NCBI GenBank assembly: GCA_902798425.1
Contig: CADBWR010000014.1
Coordinates: 1-64,000, forward strand
Source: an uncultured Bacteroidales bacterium
Lineage (GTDB): Bacteria; Bacteroidota; Bacteroidia; Bacteroidales; Bacteroidaceae
Direction: 5' to 3'
DNA length: 64,000 bases
Below are positions 14,622 through 24,906 of the stretch, piece by piece. The notes beneath the pieces were generated by a model. That model saw only the letters and a program-made list of their open reading frames with translations, was not told the origin of the DNA and did no database searches. The position numbers were made by a program, and so were the translations under genes. Numbering within the stretch: position 1 is the first letter of the stretch; every line of letters begins with the position of its first letter.

Positions 14622-16076
14622 CTACCGTCCCAGCCAGTGCTCCGGATTAAGTTTACTGGTTTCCTTACGCAACTGGAACTGCAGAATGTTGTCGGTACCT
14701 ACACGACCTAATGACTGGCGAGTGCTGACACGCTGCCCACGGTGCACGTTGACACTGGCCAAGTTACAGTATACAGAAATGTAACTGCCGTGGCGCACCA
14801 TGACAACCATTGTACCACCGAAACTGAAGACTCCACTGACTTCGCCATCGAAAATGCTACGAGCCTGAGCACCTTGTTCGCCTTTGATATTAATACCCTT
14901 ATTATCGAGTGTCACGTTGTGGAGGCCCTCAACGTTATACTGTCCGAAATGGCTGACAATGCGGTAGGAACCAGTGATAGGCATAGGCAAACGTCCGCGG
15001 TTGCTCTCAAAGTTGCCACTGATGCGGACATCCTCTGAAGGTGCTGTCATAGGCATACTCTCAGCCTTACGCTGGGCAGCAATACGCCTCTCCTCAGCAT
15101 CACGAACACGTCGCTCAGCCTCCTCGCGGGCTTTCTTGTCCTTGGCAGCCATTGCCTCAGCACGAGCCTTCTCCTCACGGGCCTTAGCCTCAGCAAGTTC
15201 ACGTTCACGGGCTGCAGCCTCAGCACGACGACGAGCTTCAGCCTCGGCACGGGCTTTCTGACGGGCAACCTCCTCAGCTATCAAACGGTCAATCTGTGCA
15301 TTAAGAGCAGCATCTTTCTTCTTCTGCTGGGCAATGATTTTCTGGATGGTCTTCTGCTCCTTCTTCAGCGTGTTAACCACATTCTGCTGCTCAGTCTGCT
15401 TACCCTCCAGAGCCACACGCTCACGCTCACCTTTAGCCAACAGCTGTGCTTTATGATCCTTTGCGACACTGAGTTCCTGGAACTTCTGGTTGACCTCCTC
15501 CTGCTGTGCCTTCACCTCATCGCCCTGAACATGCTGGTAAGCGGCATATTCGCGCATAAAGCGCATACGGCGGAACATCTGCGCAAAGTTGTCAGCACTA
15601 AAGATGAACATCATCTGACTCTGGGCAGAACGGTTGCGGTGCATATAGCGCATGGATTTAACATAACGCTGCTTGCAGTCGGCAAGCATCTTCTGCAGTT
15701 CATCGAGTTGGATATTCAACTCTTCAATCTCCTGATCCAGATTGCTGATATCGTGACGAATCGTGTCAATGGTGCGACGCTTTCCTGCAATTTCGGAGTT
15801 CAGCATCATCAAGGTCTGCAGACGTTTCTTGACATCTTTTTGCGACGAAGCCAAACGACGTTCTTGCTCCCTAATCTGCTGCTGTATCTGTTTGCGCTGC
15901 TTTTCCAAAGCCTGTACGGTGGTAGGCTGCTTGGCAGAAGGCTTGCTGCTTTTTGTTGATCTCCTCGTCTTTTTTTTAGTGACTACAGTTTTCTTGGGCG
16001 CAGACTTGCGACGTTGCGCCTGAGGTGCAAGGGTAAACCCCCATAGGAGTAAAAGAATAATAGCTATTCGCCTCAT
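14622..16076 (-). CDS. EnvC-like murein hydrolase activator with degenerate M23 domain
   Basis: 484 residues. Signal peptide (MRRIAIILLLLWGFTLAPQA), a basic linker rich in Lys, a long coiled coil (about 50-330, with an A/R/E-rich stretch such as ARAEAEARRRAEAAARE) and a C-terminal LytM/M23 fold (about 370-484, SHFGQYNVEGLHNVTLDN, FSFGGTMVVMVRHGSYISVY). The zinc ligands of active M23 peptidases are missing: the usual HxGxDI reads NKGINI and the second His motif reads VYCNL. Like EnvC, it therefore probably activates an amidase rather than cutting peptidoglycan itself. It is the last gene of the dut-TPR-DUF4292 operon, 9 bp behind its neighbour. Confidence 0.88.
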   Translation of the reverse strand: MRRIAIILLLLWGFTLAPQAQRRKSAPKKTVVTKKKTRRSTKSSKPSAKQPTTVQALEKQRKQIQQQIREQERRLASSQKDVKKRLQTLMMLNSEIAGKRRTIDTIRHDISNLDQEIEELNIQLDELQKMLADCKQRYVKSMRYMHRNRSAQSQMMFIFSADNFAQMFRRMRFMREYAAYQHVQGDEVKAQQEEVNQKFQELSVAKDHKAQLLAKGERERVALEGKQTEQQNVVNTLKKEQKTIQKIIAQQKKKDAALNAQIDRLIAEEVARQKARAEAEARRRAEAAARERELAEAKAREEKARAEAMAAKDKKAREEAERRVRDAEERRIAAQRKAESMPMTAPSEDVRISGNFESNRGRLPMPITGSYRIVSHFGQYNVEGLHNVTLDNKGINIKGEQGAQARSIFDGEVSGVFSFGGTMVVMVRHGSYISVYCNLASVNVHRGQRVSTRQSLGRVGTDNILQFQLRKETSKLNPEHWLGR

Positions 16077-16085
16077 CGTTGCTGT

Positions 16086-16976
16086 TTAGAGTGACATAAA
16101 GCGACGCAGAATATCGTCGATAGGCATTTGACGATATTTTCCAGAGAGCACGGTGCGTGGCTCCCAGTCTTCGTCATTGCCCAGGTGATTGAGATTCATT
16201 TCCAGTTTAATTTCCTTTTCAGGAGTTGCCAAGGACACCTTGTGCTTCATAGGGAACATCTTGCGGTTGCTCGACTTAAACTCATCATAGTCCCAGGTGA
16301 GCTGATAGTTGCCGCGCAGATAGTTGGCATAAAGGACGTTAGCCATATTGATGCGTGCCGATTCTCTGTCTGTCAGCCAACGGTAGGATAGTTCGGAGTT
16401 CTCGTAAGAGACGACAATGTTGTTGTTGACGCCGACATCAGTTGTAAAGCGTTTCAAGTTGCGCTCAGTCAGGCGAGCCTTGCCTGGCTGGAAGAGTTCG
16501 TTCCAGAAGAGCGACTGAAGCATAAAGAAGTCAACACCACTGTGGCGGAAGAACTCCAGCTGGGCATAGGGCACCTTCAGGTACTGTTTGTTGATGCGGT
16601 CTACGATGAGCACGTAGTCCTGCGTGAACTCCAGACGTCCTGCCTCCACAAAGCCAAAGGCCATCAGTTGCAAGCGGATAACATCGTCGCGCTTCATTTT
16701 TAAGCTTCCTGTAAGCGTCATCTGACGATTGCCTACTTCCAAGGTAAACTTCAACTTCGACGTGATGAAGCGGATGGACTGCGCATTGTCGGCAACCTTC
16801 TGAAGAAAGGCTTCCTTTTCCAACGTATCAGGCACAGTAGCTAGCTTGGCTCTTGCTTCGTCCTGCGCCTGAACCGATTCTGCCTTGCGTCCCAAGTCCT
16901 TACTGCTACCGCAGGCTACTACCAGTGCTATAGCTGCGAAAAGTGCGGTTATCTTCCAAAAACGTAGTGTTTTCAT
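16086..16976 (-). CDS. DUF4292 lipoprotein
   Basis: 296 residues with a lipoprotein signal (FAAIALVVACGSS). The body (SIRFITSKLKFTLEVGNRQM, SLKMKRDDVIRLQLMAFGF, YVLIVDRINKQYLKVPYAQL) matches the DUF4292 family, which resembles LolA/LppX-type lipid-binding folds and is Bacteroidetes-specific as far as I recall. It would sit in the periplasm. Its start overlaps the stop of the TPR gene by 4 bp, so translation is coupled. A role in envelope assembly is suggested by its place between a TPR protein and an EnvC-like protein, but this is inference. Confidence 0.88.
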   Translation of the reverse strand: MKTLRFWKITALFAAIALVVACGSSKDLGRKAESVQAQDEARAKLATVPDTLEKEAFLQKVADNAQSIRFITSKLKFTLEVGNRQMTLTGSLKMKRDDVIRLQLMAFGFVEAGRLEFTQDYVLIVDRINKQYLKVPYAQLEFFRHSGVDFFMLQSLFWNELFQPGKARLTERNLKRFTTDVGVNNNIVVSYENSELSYRWLTDRESARINMANVLYANYLRGNYQLTWDYDEFKSSNRKMFPMKHKVSLATPEKEIKLEMNLNHLGNDEDWEPRTVLSGKYRQMPIDDILRRFMSL

Positions 16977-18703
16977 TCTTTGACGTATTTTTTTAGTTTT
17001 ATCTTTCTTGTTAATACCTGCTGGCGCCCATCTTGCTCCTTCGATTTCTCCTCAAAAGCAGTATCAAGAGCTTTCTGCCAGAACTCGACAGCCCGCTCTT
17101 TCTCCCCTACGTGGTAGTAGATGTCGCCAGCATGTTCCAGAACTTCTGCCGATGGGACACTGTCATTCTCCAACGTCTGGTCAATATATTTTTGCGCCTC
17201 GTCGTAGCGCTTCTGCTTGAAGAGAACCCACGCATAGGTATCCAGGTAGGTGGCATTCTTCGGCTCAGCCTTGACGGTACGGAACGACATGCGCTCTGCC
17301 TCGTCCAGACGGATGCCCTTCACACTAAGGTGGTAGGCATAGTTGTTCAAACAGCCAATATTGTCATCCTTCCACACCAGACAAGAGTCATAGGCAGCAA
17401 AGGATTCATTCTCCATACCTTTTTGGTGCATGATATCACCCAACACGGCATAGAAGTCGCTGACAATGGCTGGATTGCTATCGCTGTTGATGACGCCAAT
17501 ACCATTCTGAAAGGCGTTAAGGGCTTCATCAAGCTGTCCTTCCTGATAGTAGGCAATGCCTTGATAGTAATAGAAGGCCATCTCGTCGGGATTATACTGT
17601 CGAGCAGCACGGCACAGTTCGATGACGCGCTCATGGTTTTCTGCTTCCCAAGCGTACATAACCAGTTGCAGGCGTACAGAAGCCTGATCGGGCGACATAG
17701 CCAGCGCCTTCTCCAGCACCAGACGGATGCTGTCGTTGGGCATCTTCTTCATATTCATATAGGATGCACAGAAGATAGCAAGTTCGCTGTCCGCCTCGGG
17801 CATATCAAGTAGTCGATGGAACAACCTCAACACACGTGTGGAGTCGCCCCCGCTCTGCTCACTCTCGCCAATAACCTGTCGCATCAGTGCCACGCGGTCA
17901 TCTGTTGATGCATTCTTATTGAAGAGTACGCGCTCAATCATCATATTGACATTGACCGTGTCTTTCTGGTCGTTATAATAAGCCAACAGCGCCATCTGCG
18001 CATTACGGTTCGCAGGTTCCTCCTTCAGCACCTTGTCGTAGATGGCAACGGCTTTCTTCTTCTGTCCGTTGATATACAGTGTGTTAGCATAGAGACAGCG
18101 GTAGTTGTTGTCGTTAGGATACTGGTCGGCCAGCGTCTTCATCTCAGCAATGGCAGCCTTCTTATCGCCTTTCTGTGAATAGAGGTTACTCTTGGCATAC
18201 GACAGTCGTTCACTCTTACCCTCGACAGTCTCAAGACGTGTCAATGTGCGAATGGCATTGTCATAGTCGCCCTGCTGTTCATAGAGCTGTATCAGCAGTC
18301 CAAGGACATCGTCACGATCGCGACTTTTCTCATAGAGTCGTTCCAGAACAGGGATGGCTTCAGGATATTTCCGTTGAGTCAAGTAGGCATTGGCCAGTGT
18401 CTCCAGACAGTCCACGTTGTCCGGTTCCAACTCGGCAGCTTTCTGTGAATAGCGAAGTGCCGTATCCTTCTGTTTCAGTGCAGCATAGTACTGAGCCAAA
18501 TAGTAGTAGGCCTCCGAGCGAGTCGAGTCAATATCAATGCAGTGGCGCAACAAATCAAAGGCGGCATCGTTGTTCCCCTTTTGTCGCTGACAGATAGCAT
18601 CCAGAAAGAATGCATCATAGCGGCGACGGGTGTCAGCATCCTGTGCCACAGCACTGACAGCCATGACACACAACAAACTTGTTATGTAAAACCACTTTCT
18701 CAT
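16973..18703 (-). CDS. Exported tetratricopeptide-repeat protein
   Basis: 576 residues: a signal peptide ([20 protein letters not shown]) followed by a dozen or so TPR-type helical pairs over nearly the full length ([80 protein letters not shown]). TPR superhelices act as protein-protein scaffolds; no enzymatic motif is present. It overlaps dut and the DUF4292 gene by 4 bp each, making a tightly coupled unit dut-TPR-DUF4292-EnvC-like. A periplasmic scaffold for envelope complexes is the natural guess, but the partner is unknown. Confidence 0.88.
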   Translation of the reverse strand: MRKWFYITSLLCVMAVSAVAQDADTRRRYDAFFLDAICQRQKGNNDAAFDLLRHCIDIDSTRSEAYYYLAQYYAALKQKDTALRYSQKAAELEPDNVDCLETLANAYLTQRKYPEAIPVLERLYEKSRDRDDVLGLLIQLYEQQGDYDNAIRTLTRLETVEGKSERLSYAKSNLYSQKGDKKAAIAEMKTLADQYPNDNNYRCLYANTLYINGQKKKAVAIYDKVLKEEPANRNAQMALLAYYNDQKDTVNVNMMIERVLFNKNASTDDRVALMRQVIGESEQSGGDSTRVLRLFHRLLDMPEADSELAIFCASYMNMKKMPNDSIRLVLEKALAMSPDQASVRLQLVMYAWEAENHERVIELCRAARQYNPDEMAFYYYQGIAYYQEGQLDEALNAFQNGIGVINSDSNPAIVSDFYAVLGDIMHQKGMENESFAAYDSCLVWKDDNIGCLNNYAYHLSVKGIRLDEAERMSFRTVKAEPKNATYLDTYAWVLFKQKRYDEAQKYIDQTLENDSVPSAEVLEHAGDIYYHVGEKERAVEFWQKALDTAFEEKSKEQDGRQQVLTRKIKLKKYVKE

Positions 18704-19137
18704 TTTACGCCAGTATGTCCATAGCCTCCTTCGCCACGTTCGGTCTCGTCCAATTCCTCGACGACGACAAAGTCACCTTGCTCATGACGGGCAATAACCA
18801 TCTGTGCAATGCGCTCACCATCGTTGATGACAAAGTCCTCCTGCGACAAGTTGATCAGCACAACACCAATCTCGCCACGGTAGTCGGCATCGATAGTACC
18901 AGGAGTATTCAGCACCGTCAGACCGTGCTTCAGTGCCAGTCCACTACGTGGACGCACTTGTGCCTCATAACCTTCAGGTAGAGCGATGTGGAGACCAGTA
19001 GGTATCAGTCTACGTTCCATGGGGTGCAGGGTGATGGGGGCATCAAGGTTAGCACGCAGATCCATACCGGCACTCTGTGACGTAGCATATGCGGGCAACT
19101 GCTGGTGCCCACGGTTGACGACTTTGATTTTAATCAT
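18700..19137 (-). CDS. dut: Deoxyuridine 5'-triphosphate nucleotidohydrolase (dUTPase)
   Basis: 145 residues, the size of trimeric dUTPases. It hydrolyses dUTP to dUMP and pyrophosphate, keeping uracil out of DNA. All five motifs are visible: [43 protein letters not shown] and the C-terminal [10 protein letters not shown]. The start [18 protein letters not shown] at 19137 is preferred to an in-frame upstream ATG at 19218, because the -7 box at 19169-19176 lies between them. It leads the four-gene envelope operon and diverges from dgt. Confidence 0.96.
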   Translation of the reverse strand: MIKIKVVNRGHQQLPAYATSQSAGMDLRANLDAPITLHPMERRLIPTGLHIALPEGYEAQVRPRSGLALKHGLTVLNTPGTIDADYRGEIGVVLINLSQEDFVINDGERIAQMVIARHEQGDFVVVEELDETERGEGGYGHTGVK

Positions 19138-19168
19138 TCTCAGAAACGTTTCTATTATAAATAATGTG

Positions 19169-19176
19169 CAAAAGTA
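19169..19176 (-). promoter_or_regulatory. sigma-ABfr -7 box for the dut operon
   Basis: The minus strand reads TACTTTTG, 31 bp before the dut ATG. No convincing -33 TTTG is visible. Confidence 0.55.
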
Positions 19177-19239
19177 GTCATTTCTCTCCAAACAGACAAA
19201 TAATTTCTCATTTTTCATCTCTAATCTTTAATTTATTGT

Positions 19240-19247
19240 TACCTTTG
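19240..19247 (+). promoter_or_regulatory. sigma-ABfr -7 box for dgt
   Basis: TACCTTTG ends 8 bp before the dgt ATG, so the mRNA should have a 5' leader of only a few bases. Confidence 0.65.
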
Positions 19248-19255
19248 CACTCAAT

Positions 19256-20596
19256 ATGGAGTGGAAACAACTTATATCAAACAAGCGACTCGGTCAAGAA
19301 CAGCGCCATACGGAGCGCCACGACGACCGCTCAGAGTTTAAGCGCGACTACGACCGTCTCATATTCTCGGCACCCTTCCGCCGCCTGCAGAACAAGACAC
19401 AAGTATTCCCCTTACCGGGAAGCGTCTTCGTACACAACCGTCTGACACACTCACTGGAAGTAGCCAGTGTAGGCATGTCGCTGGGCAACGATGTAGCTCA
19501 GCGCATCATTAGTGAGCGACGCCCCGAGTTGCGCGGCACACTATTTGAAGAGATTGGCCAGATTGTCTCTACCGCCTGTCTGGCCCACGACCTCGGCAAT
19601 CCGCCCTTTGGACATAGCGGCGAGAAGGCCATCCAGACATTCTTTACCGAAGGACCAGGCCGCGAGTTGCGCCAACAGGTTTCACCAGCCTTTTGGGACG
19701 ACATCACCCATTTTGAAGGTAATGCCAATGCCTTCCGCTTGTTGACTCACCAGTTCAAGGGACGCCGTCCTGGTGGTTTTGTCATGACCTACTCCACCAT
19801 TGCCAGCATAGTAAAATATCCCTATGCCTCGTCGGCAGCCAGCAAGAAAGGTAAGTTCGGATTCTTCCAGAGTGAGCAAGAAACCTACCAGAGAATTGCC
19901 GATGAAATGGGGCTTTTTTGCATCTCCAATCCAGGAGAGCCATTGCGTTACGTACGTCATCCTTTGGTTTATCTGGTAGAAGCTGCCGACGACATCTGCT
20001 ACGAGATTATGGACTTGGAGGACGCCCATAAACTAAAAATTATCTCCTTTGAGCAGGCGTCACGCCTAATGCTCGATTTCTTCGACGAACAGACACAGCA
20101 ACATATTCTGCAACGCATAGAGAGCGAACAGCTCACCGACAGAAACGAGCAGATAGTCTATCTCCGTGCTTGTGTCATCGGCAAATTAGAGAACGAATGC
20201 GTCAACACTTTTGTAGAACACGAGGAAGAGATACTTAGCGGCACCTTCTCGGGAAGCCTCATCGACCACATCAGTCCGCTGCAGCGCGAGGCTTATCACC
20301 GCTGCGCAGAGGTCTCTCTACAGAAGATTTACCGCAGCCGTCCCGTGTTAGATGTAGAACTGTCAGGTTATAAGATCATGGAGACACTGATGCAGCAGAT
20401 GGTAGAAGCCGTGATGCACCCCGACCGATACTACTCTCAGCAACTTATTGGCAGGGTATCCAGCCAGTATCATATTGATGATCCAGAATTGGAAGTGCGT
20501 CTTATGGCTGTCATCGACTACATCTCTGGTATGACCGATGTCTACGCCCTCGACGTGTACCAGAAGATTAACGGTATCTCACTACCTATTATCTGA
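19256..20596 (+). CDS. dgt: dGTPase-family deoxynucleoside triphosphate triphosphohydrolase (HD domain)
   Basis: 446 residues. The HD-fold metal site is visible as NRLTHSLEVASVG and CLAHDLGNPPFGHSGEKAI (His-Asp pair). The N-terminal FSAPFRRLQNKTQVFPLPG is typical of Dgt. It removes triphosphate from dGTP or other dNTPs, controlling dNTP pools. It diverges from dut, so two dNTP-cleansing enzymes share one intergenic region. The next gene overlaps its stop codon by one base (TGATG), suggesting coupling. The ATG at 19256 has almost no leader and no visible Shine-Dalgarno sequence, as is common in Bacteroidetes. Confidence 0.94.
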   Translation: MEWKQLISNKRLGQEQRHTERHDDRSEFKRDYDRLIFSAPFRRLQNKTQVFPLPGSVFVHNRLTHSLEVASVGMSLGNDVAQRIISERRPELRGTLFEEIGQIVSTACLAHDLGNPPFGHSGEKAIQTFFTEGPGRELRQQVSPAFWDDITHFEGNANAFRLLTHQFKGRRPGGFVMTYSTIASIVKYPYASSAASKKGKFGFFQSEQETYQRIADEMGLFCISNPGEPLRYVRHPLVYLVEAADDICYEIMDLEDAHKLKIISFEQASRLMLDFFDEQTQQHILQRIESEQLTDRNEQIVYLRACVIGKLENECVNTFVEHEEEILSGTFSGSLIDHISPLQREAYHRCAEVSLQKIYRSRPVLDVELSGYKIMETLMQQMVEAVMHPDRYYSQQLIGRVSSQYHIDDPELEVRLMAVIDYISGMTDVYALDVYQKINGISLPII

Positions 20597-22584
20597 TGAG
20601 ACTGCTGGTGCTCTGTTTGCTACTTGGTTTTGCTGCACTAGCCTCTGCCGAAAACGACTGGCGAGAGGTACTGCACGAGTGGCTAACTGCAGAGGATATG
20701 GAGGACAGCTACAGCACAGAACTGATGGAGCAGTTGGAAGAACTGGCACTGACCCCTATCAACCTGAACCAGACATGCCAAGAGGAGTTGGAAACCCTAC
20801 CCTTTCTTACCGCCCAACAGGTGGAAGCCCTTGTGGAATATATTGACCGCTATCATCCGCTCCGCTCACTCAGCGAGTTACAGATGATTCGTGCCTTAGA
20901 CTACCACACCCGCCGGTTGCTGCAATTCTTTGTCGTAGTAGGTGAAGAGCGCAAGCCTTCCTTTTGGCCTACTGCAGAAGACTTGCTGAAAAAAGGCAAG
21001 CACCGGCTGACTGCCAGCATAAAGGTACCTTTTTATGAACGGGAAGGCGACAGGTCTGGCTATCTGGGCTATCGCTATCGTCACGACGTGCGTTACCAGT
21101 ACACCTTTGCCAACCGCATCAAGGCAGGCATCACTGCTGCTCAAGACGCTGGAGAGCCGTTCTTCTCCAACAAGAACAGCATGGGCTACGACCAGTACAA
21201 CTACTACGTGCAGTTGCGTGACTTCGGATTCCTAAAGGAACTGAACCTTGGACACTATCGTGTACAGATGGGATTAGGACTGATTATGAACACCCGTTTT
21301 CAGTTAGGCAAACAGGCTATGTTACAGACGATGGGACGTAGCCAGCATACGTTGTCAGCACATAGTTCACGCTCTGCCGGTGACCACTTACAGGGACTAG
21401 CTGCCACGCTACAGCTGGCAAAACAGTGGCACTTGACGGTCTTTGCCTCGCATCAATCTATCGATGCCACGCTGAACGATGATGGTTCTGCACGTACCTT
21501 AATATACAGTGGCTATCACCGTACCCCCACCGAATTGGTGAAGAAACATAATACGCAGGTGACAGACCTGGGTGGTACCATTGGTTGGCAACAGGGCACG
21601 TTGTACATCAACGCCAACGTTGCCTACACCCACTATAACCGCCCGCTATGTCCTCAGCAGAATGCCTCTTACCGTTCCTATGCTGCACAAGGCAATAACT
21701 TTCTGAATATGAGTATGGATTATGGCTGGAACAACCACCGCTGGGCCTTTAGTGGGGAGACGGCGCTTAGCAAGAATGGGGCATTAGCGCTAATACACAC
21801 GGTTAACTGTCGGGTATCTAACCAGCTCTCGCTGATGCTACTCCACCGCTACTATGACAAGCGCTACACAGCCCAGCATGCCAATAGTTTCCGTGAAGGC
21901 AGCAGCATACAGAACGAGCACGGCATCTACCTGGGTAGCACATGGCAGCCTTCCTACAGCTGGCACATACAGGGCTATCTGGACTATGCCCACTTTGACT
22001 GGCCCCGCTATCAAGTGTCAGCAAAGAGCGATGCTTTCGACGCCTTGCTATCCATACGTCACACGGGAAAGAAATGGACATGGAGTACCCGCTATCGGAT
22101 ACACATCAGACAGCACGATGATGACAGTAAGAAAAGAATTATCAACCAAACGAGCCACCGCATCCGCATAGGCATCGACTGGACGCCCTCGCAGCAGTTG
22201 ACCCTGCACACCCAAGGTGATGGTGTCTTAACCAGAGAAGCGGGTTCAAGCAGTCGAGGAGCCATGGTGAGTCAACAGGTACGCTGGCACAGCCAATGGC
22301 TACAGCTGACTGGGACTGCGGCATGGTTCCGCAGCGATAACTACGACAGCCGTCTCTACCAGTATGAGCCGTCTTTGCTGAACGACTTCTCCTTCCCCGC
22401 ATATTACGGCCACGGCATACACTATGCAATGATAGCAAAGGCCGACATAGGGACACACCTTGAACTGGCAGCTAAACTGGGTGTCACCAACTACTTCGAC
22501 CGCAGCACCATTGGCACAGGACTTCAAGAAATCAGCCGTTCTTCTATGGCAGACCTGTTGTTACAACTCAACATAAAGATTTAG
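20596..22584 (+). CDS. Helix-hairpin-helix outer-membrane beta-barrel protein
   Basis: 662 residues. Signal peptide (MRLLVLCLLLGFAALASA), then a ComEA-like helix-hairpin-helix region at about 45-110 (INLNQTCQEELETLPFLTAQ, LRSLSELQMIRALD). The rest is rich in alternating aromatic strands (YLGYRYRHDVRYQYTFANRI, NLGHYRVQMGLGLIM, WTWSTRYRIHIRQHDD) and ends ADLLLQLNIKI, which reads as an outer-membrane barrel. Such HHH-barrel proteins occur across Bacteroidetes. A link to DNA binding or uptake is conceivable because the HHH part resembles ComEA, but I cannot show it. It is coupled to dgt by a one-base overlap. Confidence 0.8.
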   Translation: MRLLVLCLLLGFAALASAENDWREVLHEWLTAEDMEDSYSTELMEQLEELALTPINLNQTCQEELETLPFLTAQQVEALVEYIDRYHPLRSLSELQMIRALDYHTRRLLQFFVVVGEERKPSFWPTAEDLLKKGKHRLTASIKVPFYEREGDRSGYLGYRYRHDVRYQYTFANRIKAGITAAQDAGEPFFSNKNSMGYDQYNYYVQLRDFGFLKELNLGHYRVQMGLGLIMNTRFQLGKQAMLQTMGRSQHTLSAHSSRSAGDHLQGLAATLQLAKQWHLTVFASHQSIDATLNDDGSARTLIYSGYHRTPTELVKKHNTQVTDLGGTIGWQQGTLYINANVAYTHYNRPLCPQQNASYRSYAAQGNNFLNMSMDYGWNNHRWAFSGETALSKNGALALIHTVNCRVSNQLSLMLLHRYYDKRYTAQHANSFREGSSIQNEHGIYLGSTWQPSYSWHIQGYLDYAHFDWPRYQVSAKSDAFDALLSIRHTGKKWTWSTRYRIHIRQHDDDSKKRIINQTSHRIRIGIDWTPSQQLTLHTQGDGVLTREAGSSSRGAMVSQQVRWHSQWLQLTGTAAWFRSDNYDSRLYQYEPSLLNDFSFPAYYGHGIHYAMIAKADIGTHLELAAKLGVTNYFDRSTIGTGLQEISRSSMADLLLQLNIKI

Positions 22585-22598
22585 AAACGCTTCGAGAG

Positions 22599-23702
22599 TT
22601 ATCCCTTCCGATAGAGTTCAGCCACCTGACGGGCTACATCGTTACCCTCAAAGCGGCGGATATATTCGCGACTCTGCAGGATACGTTCCTGACGACCACG
22701 GGCACCGCGCAAGGACATCTTCAATGCCTCAGCCATACCGATAACATCATCCGGACCGACATAACGGCTATAAGGGCCTCCTGCCTCTTCGAGACACGAA
22801 CCTGTACAAGCGACTACGGGCAGTCCTGCGGCTATTGCTTCAATAATAGGGATACCAAAACCTTCGTAGCGCGACGGATAGACAAAGGTTTCTGCCTGAG
22901 CATAGATAGCAGAGAGGTCTTCATCCGGAACACCACTGAGCAGATGCAGGCGCTCACTGTGCGGCAACTCCTTGACATAGTCTGTCTGGCGTCCAACAGC
23001 CACCAGATGCACATCCTGCGGCAGCAAATCAACAGCCTCAACAGCCAATGCCAAATTTTTGCGGCGCTCTATCGTTCCTACATTCAGCACATAACGTTGT
23101 GGCAACTTGTATTTCTCGCGGACTGCAGCCTTACGTTCCTCTCTGACGGGACCACTGTAGTGGGGTGCAAAACTCTGATAGATGACAGTAATGCGGTCGG
23201 CATACTCCTCACCGCCCAGTTCTAAAATGTCTTGAAGGGTACGTTCACTGATGGCGATGATATGGTCGGCTTCGCGCAGCGACTGGCGGAACTTCCACTC
23301 GTATATCTTGGTGTCTATCCAGTGGTAGTACTCAGGATGGCGCATAAAGATAAGGTCATGGATAGTCACTATGCCACGGATACCGGCACGACGCAAACCC
23401 GAAGGCAATTCACCCGACAGACCATGATAGACCTCTACACCATCGCGCACCAAGTCGCTGACAATGCCACGAGAGCGCCACCACGCCTTGCGCAGGGCGG
23501 CAGGATGGCCTTTAGGATAGCAAAACTCCGCACCTTCAATAATCTGACCACGCAAATCATCGCGTCCTTCGTCAGGTGCATATAGGCGTAGCTGCAAGTC
23601 GCTGTCTCCCAACCTGATGAGGTCGTTTACCAATGTACGGCCATAGCTTCCCAATCCCGTCCCGTTGCGCACGATGCGCTTAGCATCAACACCAATTATC
23701 AT
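22599..23702 (-). CDS. Family 4 glycosyltransferase
   Basis: 367 residues with the GT-B fold of GT4. MIIGVDAKRIVRNGTGLGSY marks the N-terminal acceptor domain, and the donor-binding domain contains YVLNVGTIERRKNL, LLSGVPDEDLSAIYAQAE and the retaining-enzyme motif RYEGFGIPIIEAIAAGLPVV with its paired glutamates. It transfers a sugar from a nucleotide donor during polysaccharide or glycan assembly; with manC beside it, GDP-mannose is a reasonable guess. The 17-bp spacer to manC contains a GTTGAAC tandem duplication. No membrane segment is seen. Confidence 0.9.
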   Translation of the reverse strand: MIIGVDAKRIVRNGTGLGSYGRTLVNDLIRLGDSDLQLRLYAPDEGRDDLRGQIIEGAEFCYPKGHPAALRKAWWRSRGIVSDLVRDGVEVYHGLSGELPSGLRRAGIRGIVTIHDLIFMRHPEYYHWIDTKIYEWKFRQSLREADHIIAISERTLQDILELGGEEYADRITVIYQSFAPHYSGPVREERKAAVREKYKLPQRYVLNVGTIERRKNLALAVEAVDLLPQDVHLVAVGRQTDYVKELPHSERLHLLSGVPDEDLSAIYAQAETFVYPSRYEGFGIPIIEAIAAGLPVVACTGSCLEEAGGPYSRYVGPDDVIGMAEALKMSLRGARGRQERILQSREYIRRFEGNDVARQVAELYRKG

Positions 23703-23719
23703 ATACGTTGAACGTTGAA

Positions 23720-24811
23720 CTATACGAAGTCTTCACCATATTTAATCAACACTTCGTTGACATACTTACGTACCAGTGCTGATGAGTCACCTTTCTTACA
23801 AATGAGTAGCACGTTATCCTCCTCAGCCACGATGTAGCCATCCAGTCCGTTAATAACACCTAACTTACCTTTGGGCAATTTGATGACATTGTTTCGCGAG
23901 TCTTCTATCATCACTTCTGAGTCAACAACGACATTGTCTCCCTCACTCTTGCTCATAAACTCATAGACGGCATGCCACGTGCCCAGGTCAGCCCAGCCGA
24001 ATTCACACTTCATCACATACACATCGGCAGTATTCTCCAGAATGGCATAGTCAATAGACAGATGGGGATAGCGCGGATAATTCTGCTTCACGTACTCCAG
24101 TTCCTCATCGTAGTTATAGGTAGGTTTCTCAATCTTCAGGTTGCGCAGCACACTGGGGAAAATGCTCTCAAAGCTCTCCGTCAGTTTGCGTGAGTTTACC
24201 ATAAAGACACCTGTGTTCCAGTAGAACTCTCCACTTTCCATAAACATCTTGGCAAATTCTCGCTCGGGTTTCTCAGTAAAGGACTTCACCTTATACACGT
24301 CAGGCTTGCAACTTAAATCGCCTATCTGAATATATCCATAGCCCGGTTCGGGGCGAGTAGGTTTGACACCCATCGCCAGTAGCACATCGTTCTGAGAGAC
24401 ATAGTTCAAGCCCGTCTCCACACAGCGAATAAATTCTGTTTCATCGACCACCAACTGGTCTGCAGGGGTGATGATGATGTTAGCATCAGGATTACCACGC
24501 TTAATACGCATGTTAGCCCATGCCACACTGGGCGCTGTATTACGGTTGATAGGTTCTACCAATATGTTATGGTCATTAATATCGGGCACTTGCTCCTTGA
24601 CCAGTGAAAGATATTCCTTACACGTACATATAAATATATTCTGCAGCGGAATAATCTTTGAAAAGCGATCAAATGTAGCTTGAAGCTGCGTACGGCCAAC
24701 ACCAAAGAAGTCAACGAACTGCTTAGGGCGTTCCTCACGGCTACTGGGCCACAACCGTCTGCCTTTTCCTCCCGCTAAGATTACACAATAATTCCCATTA
24801 GATTTTTCCAT
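23720..24811 (-). CDS. manC: Mannose-1-phosphate guanylyltransferase
   Basis: 363 residues, the short form without the phosphomannose-isomerase domain. It makes GDP-mannose from mannose-1-phosphate and GTP. The nucleotide-binding signature is ILAGGKGRRLWPSSREERPK; other family motifs are ITPADQLVVDE, GYGYIQIGD, FTEKPEREFA and GEFYWNTGVFM. It supplies GDP-mannose, and onward GDP-fucose, for capsule, O-antigen or protein glycans, and precedes the GT4 gene on the same strand. A weak promoter (TACCTTAG on the minus strand at 24839-24846) lies 28 bp upstream. Confidence 0.94.
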   Translation of the reverse strand: MEKSNGNYCVILAGGKGRRLWPSSREERPKQFVDFFGVGRTQLQATFDRFSKIIPLQNIFICTCKEYLSLVKEQVPDINDHNILVEPINRNTAPSVAWANMRIKRGNPDANIIITPADQLVVDETEFIRCVETGLNYVSQNDVLLAMGVKPTRPEPGYGYIQIGDLSCKPDVYKVKSFTEKPEREFAKMFMESGEFYWNTGVFMVNSRKLTESFESIFPSVLRNLKIEKPTYNYDEELEYVKQNYPRYPHLSIDYAILENTADVYVMKCEFGWADLGTWHAVYEFMSKSEGDNVVVDSEVMIEDSRNNVIKLPKGKLGVINGLDGYIVAEEDNVLLICKKGDSSALVRKYVNEVLIKYGEDFV

Positions 24812-24906
24812 TCGGTATGTAGATTTAAAATTCGACTACTAAGGTACGTCTTTTTATCCTATTAAGCAAGAAAATACATTTATTTTTTATTTTTTTATCC
24901 ATTTAT

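Noticed and set aside
14871..16070. Active M23 endopeptidase
   Set aside because: The zinc-binding His and Asp positions are replaced (NKGINI, VYCNL), so the protein is better described as an EnvC-like activator.
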